Shown one piece after another: positions 58,801-64,000 of a DNA stretch of 64,000 nucleotides; position 1 is the stretch's first letter, and every line of letters starts with the position of its first letter. The stretch is from assembly GCF_046630445.1 (NCBI RefSeq), contig NC_092341.1, positions 6,016,001 to 6,080,000 on the forward strand. The letters are read 5' to 3'. A program made the translations under genes and the position numbers. The notes under the pieces are model-generated. The model was not told where the DNA came from, ran no database searches, and worked only from the letters and a program-made list of their open reading frames with translations. Origin of the DNA: Rutidosis leptorrhynchoides (lineage: Eukaryota; Streptophyta; Magnoliopsida; Asterales; Asteraceae).

Positions 58801-59364
58801 TGGAGAATTATTAAACATCTAAAAGGAACATCATGAGACGGGGTCTTATTCAGCAAAAACAATCACTTAGAAACATAGATATACACTGATGCTTGGTACG
58901 GGGGAGAAAAAGGAGATAGGAAATCTACATCCAGGTACTTTACACTTATCGGAGGTAAATTGGTCACATGGAGAAGCAAGAAACAAATGGTTGTAGCCCT
59001 ATCAAGTGCCGAAGCCGAATTTAGAGGGATTGCTAGAGGTGTTACAGAAGCTCTATGGATTAAGAAACTCTTGACAGAGATTGGGTTTCCCCCTAGTAAC
59101 CCTATCACGATAATGTGTGATAATGAAGCAGCAATTTCCATCTCCGAAAATCCAATTCAACACGATCGAACCAAGCATATAGAAATTGACAGACACTTTT
59201 TCAAAGATAAACTTGAAGCTAAAATAATCTCTCTACCTCATGTCCGATCTGAAGACCAATTAGCAGACATCTTAACCAAATCTGTCAACAGAAGACTTTT
59301 CAAAGACATTCTCTCCAAGTTGAATATCGAAAATCCCACTATTCAACTTGCGGGGGAGTATTAG
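55860..59364 (+). pseudogene. Copia pol: protease, integrase, reverse transcriptase, RNase H
   Basis: Protease motif WIIDCGATDTMT (about 56101-56136; DSGAT/DTGAT is usual). GAG-pre-integrase and HHCC zinc finger: WHRRLGHL with IDCETCILAK. Integrase catalytic Asp/Asp/Glu in IHSDVWGP, RSDNGREF and NGVSEIKN. Reverse transcriptase: [28 protein letters not shown], a frameshift near 58125, then FDVKNAFLH and SLYGLKQSPRAW. The catalytic box reads YVNDM instead of YVDDM (58412-58426), which would abolish activity. RNase H: VALSSAEAEFRGIARGVTEA, CDNEAAISISENPIQHDRTK, DQLADILTKS. Several further stops and shifts. Confidence 0.95.
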
Positions 59365-59639
59365 AAATAAACAAGAAATATTTTGTGATTTTGGGGATCA
59401 GAACATTCTCATCATTTCCCTCATATTGATAGCTATGCACAGCAGGACCAAACAGCTAGAAACCATCACAGCTGCATTACCTCAATTAGGAAATCTTTTC
59501 CTTTTTTAGATTTATGAACCGTTGGTTCATCTTGTATATAAAGGGTCATATGTAACAACACAATGTATCAATTCAAGTTTCATCTTTCAATAAAACGATC
59601 AATACAATTGTTATTACTTGTTATTTTCAATTGAAAACA
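59359..59639 (+). repeat. 3' LTR of the copia element
   Basis: Starts TATTAGAAAT (TG mutated to TA), ends GAAAACA, followed by ACTAC. It differs from the 5' LTR at about eight places. Confidence 0.93.
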
Positions 59640-59644
59640 ACTAC

Positions 59645-59789
59645 CTCATCAAAACTAATTTGATCAACAAACCCTCGATTTATTGCGAGAAATTGCCGAT
59701 TCAGCTCATCATCAAACTAGTAAAAGTTTGTGTTATATAATATACAAATCGTACATTGCAGTTAATCCGTCTTTATTCTCTATATATGC
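59645..59789 (+). pseudogene. Captured coding fragment, second half
   Basis: Continues the frame from 44321: an in-frame TAA soon after the junction, then FDQQTLDLLREIADSAHHQT and IAVNPSLFSIYAEC to a TGA. See 44240-44321. Confidence 0.45.
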
Positions 59790-59847
59790 TGAATGCTGAA
59801 TTCGGTCAGAAGGTGTTCCATTACCATTGTTCATATCGATTGTGCTC

Positions 59848-59934
59848 GTAACAAAGTTCATGAAACTCAATAGTCAGAAGGTGTTCGATGAAATGCCTCT
59901 TAGGGATCTGAAAAACATTCTTTTATTAAAGTAA
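59848..59934 (+). pseudogene. PPR-like motif fragment
   Basis: The frame reads KFMKLNSQKVFDEMPLRDLK before a stop. KVFDEMPxRDL is the signature end of a pentatricopeptide repeat in plant organelle RNA-binding proteins. Only one partial repeat remains. It lies inside the inverted-repeat element, so capture of a PPR gene piece is likely. Confidence 0.5.
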
Positions 59935-60870
59935 AACATGGAAGGATGTCTAAGAAAAATGCAATTGACAAACCAAAGTTAACCCATGAAACTACTAAAA
60001 CTCATGGTGATCAAAGTTAAGTTCTTTACATATCATGGGAAATTTTATTTTATTTGGTATAATAGGTTAGAGTGAAGTGAAAAGTTAAGATATTATCAAC
60101 GTATTTGGATGAACCAACATGAATTTGTAATTTCTGATAGTTTATGTTGTGTTTTACTGTAGTATTTTGTTAATACTCCTATATGAATGATAATTTTATT
60201 ATGGGTATGTATGAGATCAAAGATACTTGCTACTTGTTGGTTGATTTGCTAGTTCCAACTTAGACACTTAAAGCACTTTACAGAATTACAGGTGAGTTTT
60301 CTTTTGATCTTTCCGTTTTATGATTAAAATGTTTTTTCAGTTTCTAGTAATAAATGATGGATGATTAAGTACAAAGTTCATTTAATGTTACCCTCTGTTT
60401 CCACCCACGGTTTTGTTGGAAAAAATGTGACGGCCAGTGCGATTTCCATGATGAAGGAGTTATACGTGGGAACAATTGTCGCTGAAGGTTGATAAGTTAT
60501 ACGTGAAGAAAGAAATCAATTGAGGAAAGTTTAAAGGTTGGAGCCAAATTAAATTGACTGTGAAATTTGATGAAAACCTTAAAAAATAAGAAATTTTAAT
60601 TTTAATTCAAATAAATATTAATAATGTTATTTAAAATGAGAAAAGTATTTATGAAAAACATGTATTCACGTGGGGTGCGTGTATGTGACCATAAGAACAA
60701 GAAGACGAAAGTGTGAGGTGCAACTTAACTGGGTGCAAGTAATGATCGTTACTTTCTGCGATCAATTATGTACTAAGTATAAAATTTGGGATCAAACGTG
60801 ATTAATTTAAAGTTTTCTCCCTATCCTGATTTTTGGAACAAAGTTTGAGGACCACTATGAATTTTTTTTC

Positions 60871-61886
60871 TAAAATTTTCTTTGATTCCCTATTTTATTT
60901 TTTAACGCTATTTCGACATCGAATATTCTCATTTGTCACTCATACACGCATTATGAGAAAACTCTTCACACAGCATCAGCACATTGAGTACCTTGTGTGT
61001 TTTGAATTAAACCGACTAGCTTAGATAATACACATTTATTCACCACATTTAAAATCAAATAATTTGACAAATATAACCCTTTATAACCCTTTACCTTTTA
61101 TAAGAAAGATATAAAACAATAATTTTATGATTTGATATTACAGTCGAAGCTTTGATGTTGAACTCTGAATGATATACCATGCTTAGGAATGACAATTACA
61201 TAGGAAATGAATTGTATTATGTCATTTCCACATTCATATCCATTATTCAAGATTTCATTCATATTCATATCCATATTATATCCATTAAAATTTAATTTAT
61301 CCATCCATATCCAAATACGATTAATTAATCGGGTTGATGGACGTGAAACCTAAAATATCACAAGCGGTAAAATGGGTAAGTGAGTACTTGATATGAAAAA
61401 AACAAAATCAAATGGTTTTCAAGAAGAAGGGTTGGAATGGTCCAGTTGCGCTAAGCAAAATTCAGCTAAAATGTTTTGAATGGATGTCGAATCGGTTCAA
61501 AATTTTGCGTATGAATTGGTATAAGTGGCTCTTAATCCTACTCTGATAATTGTATAGTCGCGTAGCTTGTGGACTACAACCTCTGCAGCCTATCAAGTTA
61601 ACAAACTCTCATGTTGTGGTGGTTGTCAGTTATTAGCTAGTTTAGGCAAGGTTAGAATATCTAGTTTCATTTTTGGTAAATAGCAAGTGTTGCGTTTGGC
61701 ATGCTGTTGGCCTGGTTGTAATGTACTGGTATTTCTATATTACATGTGGTAGAAACCAATATCCCATAACACTTTAAGGTTTCATCAACAAATGGGGAGG
61801 TGTGTGAGAGAGAGCGTGAGGAGAGAGAGAGAGAGCTAAGCACACATTCTATAGGGTAGGGTTCGATTCCAAGCAAGATCGATACA
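60871..61886. other. Intergenic DNA
   Basis: No gene recognised. Degenerate CATATCCATTAT phrases at 61240-61310 and a GA-rich run at 61806-61835. Confidence 0.5.
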
Positions 61887-61888
61887 AT

Positions 61889-63398
61889 GGGAGATTCAAC
61901 AATGATTTTCCAAGACTAATCAAAGATCAATGGACTTCGTTAATGTTTTTCAACTATCCCGAAAGTTAGAGCATGGAAAATCTGTGGAGTATCTTCAAAC
62001 ATTATGGGAACCTTAAAGACATCTATATGGTTAACAAGTGACTTAAGAACGGCCAGAGGTTCGCATTCGTTAGGTTTAGCAATGTTCTGAATGTTAACAA
62101 ACTCTTTGAAACACTAGAAACCATCAGATTCGATGGTAATCCTATCAAAATTTACAAGGCCTTCGAAAGAAACCAACAGGGCCATGCCCCAGGGTTCACT
62201 CGTCATGGTGAAGTTTCAACAAAAGATTACAACAAGATTCATTCCAACAATTTTAGGGATGGGAGGGATTTCATTGAAGTCACTAGGAACTCTATGGAGG
62301 ATTTAAGGTTTAAGATTAACAATAGGAAAGAAGATATGAGGTTTAAATTAGATAGAAACAAGAAGAAGATGCAGACTGAATTGGTGGTGGAAGATAGAGA
62401 TGAGAAAGAAGTGGGTATCCGGAAACAAGATTGCAACGATGTCACATTTTTGGAACGATGCCTAGTTGTCCACATTAAGAACATCGAGCTACTTAACCAA
62501 CTAGAATCTCTATGCAATGCTGAAGGAATGGTTAACTTCTCGATTAAGTATTTGGGTGGTCTTGAAGTGTTAATTCTTTGAACCAACAAGAATACGGTAG
62601 ATAATATTTTAAATTCTCAAGGGCATGCAATATGGAAGTCGTGTAGTAAGGTGAATCGACTTGGGTTAAATTATTGGCCGTCAGCAGGAAGACTTGTCTG
62701 GATTGATATCAAAGGGGTACCGGTGACTTGTTGGAACGAGGGTGTCTTTAGTGATATTGCTGCTAAATAGGGTCGGGTGATTCAAATGGAAAATTGTGCT
62801 ATCACGTCCAATAACCAAAACTTATTATCCGGTCAAGTGCTTATCCATATGAAGGATATGGGTCATGTGAATAGGTTTGCTAAACTTGTCATAGACAACC
62901 TGGTGTTCATCTTTTCATCTTACGAAGGTGATCACGGGATGGATAATGTTGAAATCCATAACTCAGATGACGAATGTGTCGAGGACACTTTTGATTCTTC
63001 AGATGATGAATCGCCGGTGTTTGTTAAGAGTCATGTGGGTGCCGTGAATAATTTCTCCTCCGGTCCACTCTTGCCGGAATTCTCCAAAAGGTGACATGGA
63101 AGTTGAAGACGAAGGGTCAGGCTGCAATAATGACAATGTAAGGTCCCCAAAAAACATTAATGATGAGGGGGACAATCGAGTGGATTCTGGAATTAATATC
63201 TGTCATTCCCCAAAAGGTAACAACGGCTGTGACAGCAAAGCGTTTCATTCCCCCATGCAAAATCGTTCCCCTAGGGTTTGTAAGTCGGATAAGCACGAGC
63301 ATAATGTTTGTTTGGGCCTGGAAGATGACTTTTGTTTCAGCCCAATTCGATCGATGGATACTAACCTAGATAATACAGCTACTCCCTATTGCAGCTGA
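61889..63398 (+). pseudogene. LINE ORF1 (RRM plus DUF4283-like), broken
   Basis: Reads MFFNYP, then SMENLWSIFKHYGNLKDIYM and GQRFAFVRFSNV: RNP2 and RNP1 of an RRM, followed by FDGNPIKIYKAFER. Later ERCLVVHIKNIELL, AGRLVWIDIKGVPVTCWN and VIQMENC match the DUF4283-type segment seen after the RRM in plant non-LTR retrotransposons. The tail (62941-63398) is Asp/Ser-rich linker. In-frame stops at about 61967 (TAG), 62036 (TGA), 62579 and 62768 (TAG) break it. No endonuclease or reverse transcriptase follows, since a different repeat begins at about 63399. ORF1 proteins bind LINE RNA. Confidence 0.75.
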
Positions 63399-64000
63399 TG
63401 TAATGCAAGGTGTATACGAAATACTATTATTATTTACTACGAAATACGGTGAAAGATGATACAAGTTTTATTTATTTATTGATGGAATATACCTAAACCT
63501 TGCTACAACACTTATAGGCAGTGTACCTAATCGTAGAGTAGTGTAGTTTTTAGTAAGTCCGGTTCGTTCCACAGGGAGCTAGCTGAGTTTAACGCTATAT
63601 TTTTAACAACTATATTTATATAAAATATATATAATTATATATAGTAATATTATTATAAAAGGGGGTTTTTACCGTTTAATAACCGGTTTGTCGATTTTAT
63701 ATTTTAAGCGTAAAAATAAATGACAATAATTAAAGTGCGTACAAAAATACAAATAAAGCGTAAAAAAATAAATTGCTATAAAGTAAATTGCAGTAAATAA
63801 AATGACAGTAAATAAAAGTATGATGAAATATGAAATAAAATAATTATGCTTATTTAAACTTCCGTAACCATGATGTTTGATGTTTTGATCTTAATTTATT
63901 TATCTGGGTTAATTGTCCTTTGTCCTGGATTTATTTGATACCTATCTGATTTTTGTCCATAATAGTCCATCGGTCATAATTATAAAATGCTCGTCAAATT
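63399..64000. repeat. Dispersed repeat fragment, cut by the window end
   Basis: Contains AAGTCCGGTTCGTTCCACAG and a low-complexity GTAAATAAAATGACAGTAAA stretch; the latter is inversely related to 1080-1210. It resembles an abundant daisy-family retrotransposon region as remembered, but class and strand are uncertain. Confidence 0.4.

Larger units (their letters stand above)
44322..59639 (+). mobile_element. Ty1/copia element, full structure, decayed, interrupted by a gypsy element
   Basis: LTRs at 44322-44600 and 59359-59639 (279 and 281 bp, about 97% alike by eye). Perfect ACTAC duplication at 44317-44321 and 59640-59644. Primer site TGGTATCAGAGC at 44601 and a G-rich tract CTTGCGGGGGAG before the 3' LTR. 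Order: gag, protease, integrase, reverse transcriptase, RNase H, as in Ty1/copia. It was split inside gag-pol by a minus-strand chromovirus (45919-55857). Stops, frameshifts and a mutated catalytic site show it is inactive. Confidence 0.95.
43932..60870. mobile_element. Long-inverted-repeat element carrying gene fragments (Pack-MULE candidate), split by a copia insertion
   Basis: The left 200 bp from 43932 (GAAAAAAGTTCATAGTCGGT, then CAACTTTGTTCTAAAAATCA) match the reverse complement of about 60670-60870 (GTGGTCCTCAAACTTTGTTC), roughly 75% by eye. Flanks TAAAGTTT (left) and TAAAATTT (right) agree at 7 of 8, suggesting a duplicated target. Without the copia insertion the element is about 1.6 kb. 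It contains a split coding fragment and a PPR-like motif. Long terminal inverted repeats around host-gene pieces are the hallmark of Pack-MULEs. No transposase, and the 9-bp duplication expected for MULEs is not exact. Confidence 0.5.

Noticed and set aside
1-64000. CRISPR array, operon or bacterial/organellar features
   Set aside because: No regular direct repeats with unique spacers; gene content is that of plant nuclear DNA.

Overview
This is nuclear DNA from a flowering plant. It has AT-rich intergenic sequence, Ty1/copia and Ty3/gypsy elements, hAT-like and inverted-repeat DNA elements, a LINE remnant, and one plant-specific gene (DUF1677). Several repeats look like families common in daisies and relatives (Asteraceae), but that placement rests on recollection and could not be searched. 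Only one apparently functional host gene was found (minus strand, 12201-12731). Almost everything else is transposon, much of it nested, with junctions that can be read to the base.

Layout. 1-3981: interior of a large non-autonomous LTR element (called LARD here), entering from the left edge. 3982-10681: its 3' LTR followed by a second, 5'-truncated LTR-like unit. 10.7-14.3 kb: the gene island. 14.3-15.5 kb: hAT-like element with a TA-flanked hairpin array inside. 17.3-17.7 kb: hAT MITE with a perfect 8-bp target duplication. 18.06-18.53 kb: inverted-repeat element. 19618-36473: a copia-like non-autonomous element (B) with TSD GTATG. Its 5' LTR was invaded by a complete LARD (19784-29072, TSD ATTTG) whose two 2844-bp LTRs look identical; its interior holds a chromovirus solo LTR (31248-34454, TSD TTATA). 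36.5-37.5 kb: older copia-like LTR remnants. 37.7-38.7 kb: hAT-like element. 38910-43159: 4.25-kb solo LTR on the minus strand. 43932-60870: an element with about 200-bp inverted repeats carrying fragments of a coding gene (PPR-like). A copia element (44322-59639, TSD ACTAC) sits inside it, and inside the copia gag-pol lies a minus-strand Ty3/gypsy chromovirus (45919-55857). 61.9-63.4 kb: broken LINE ORF1. 63.4-64 kb: another dispersed repeat.

How the parts fit together. The LARD elements have no polymerase, but they share the primer-binding-site type, the polypurine-tract region and the LTR start with the chromovirus. All these LTRs carry a putative intron (GTGAGT donor, TTCTCAG or TTCACAG acceptor, usually about 480-690 nt), most with a GATAGATCTATC palindrome inside it. 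A long stem-loop occurs in two LARDs and in the chromovirus leader; its apical loop in the LARDs is the palindrome TTGATCAA. The LARDs keep one small ORF (148 aa, coiled-coil C-terminus) whose two copies differ largely at silent positions. The best candidate for an undescribed system here is therefore a chromovirus and a LARD that parasitises it, linked by a shared LTR intron, shared termini and a possible RNA dimerisation or packaging hairpin.
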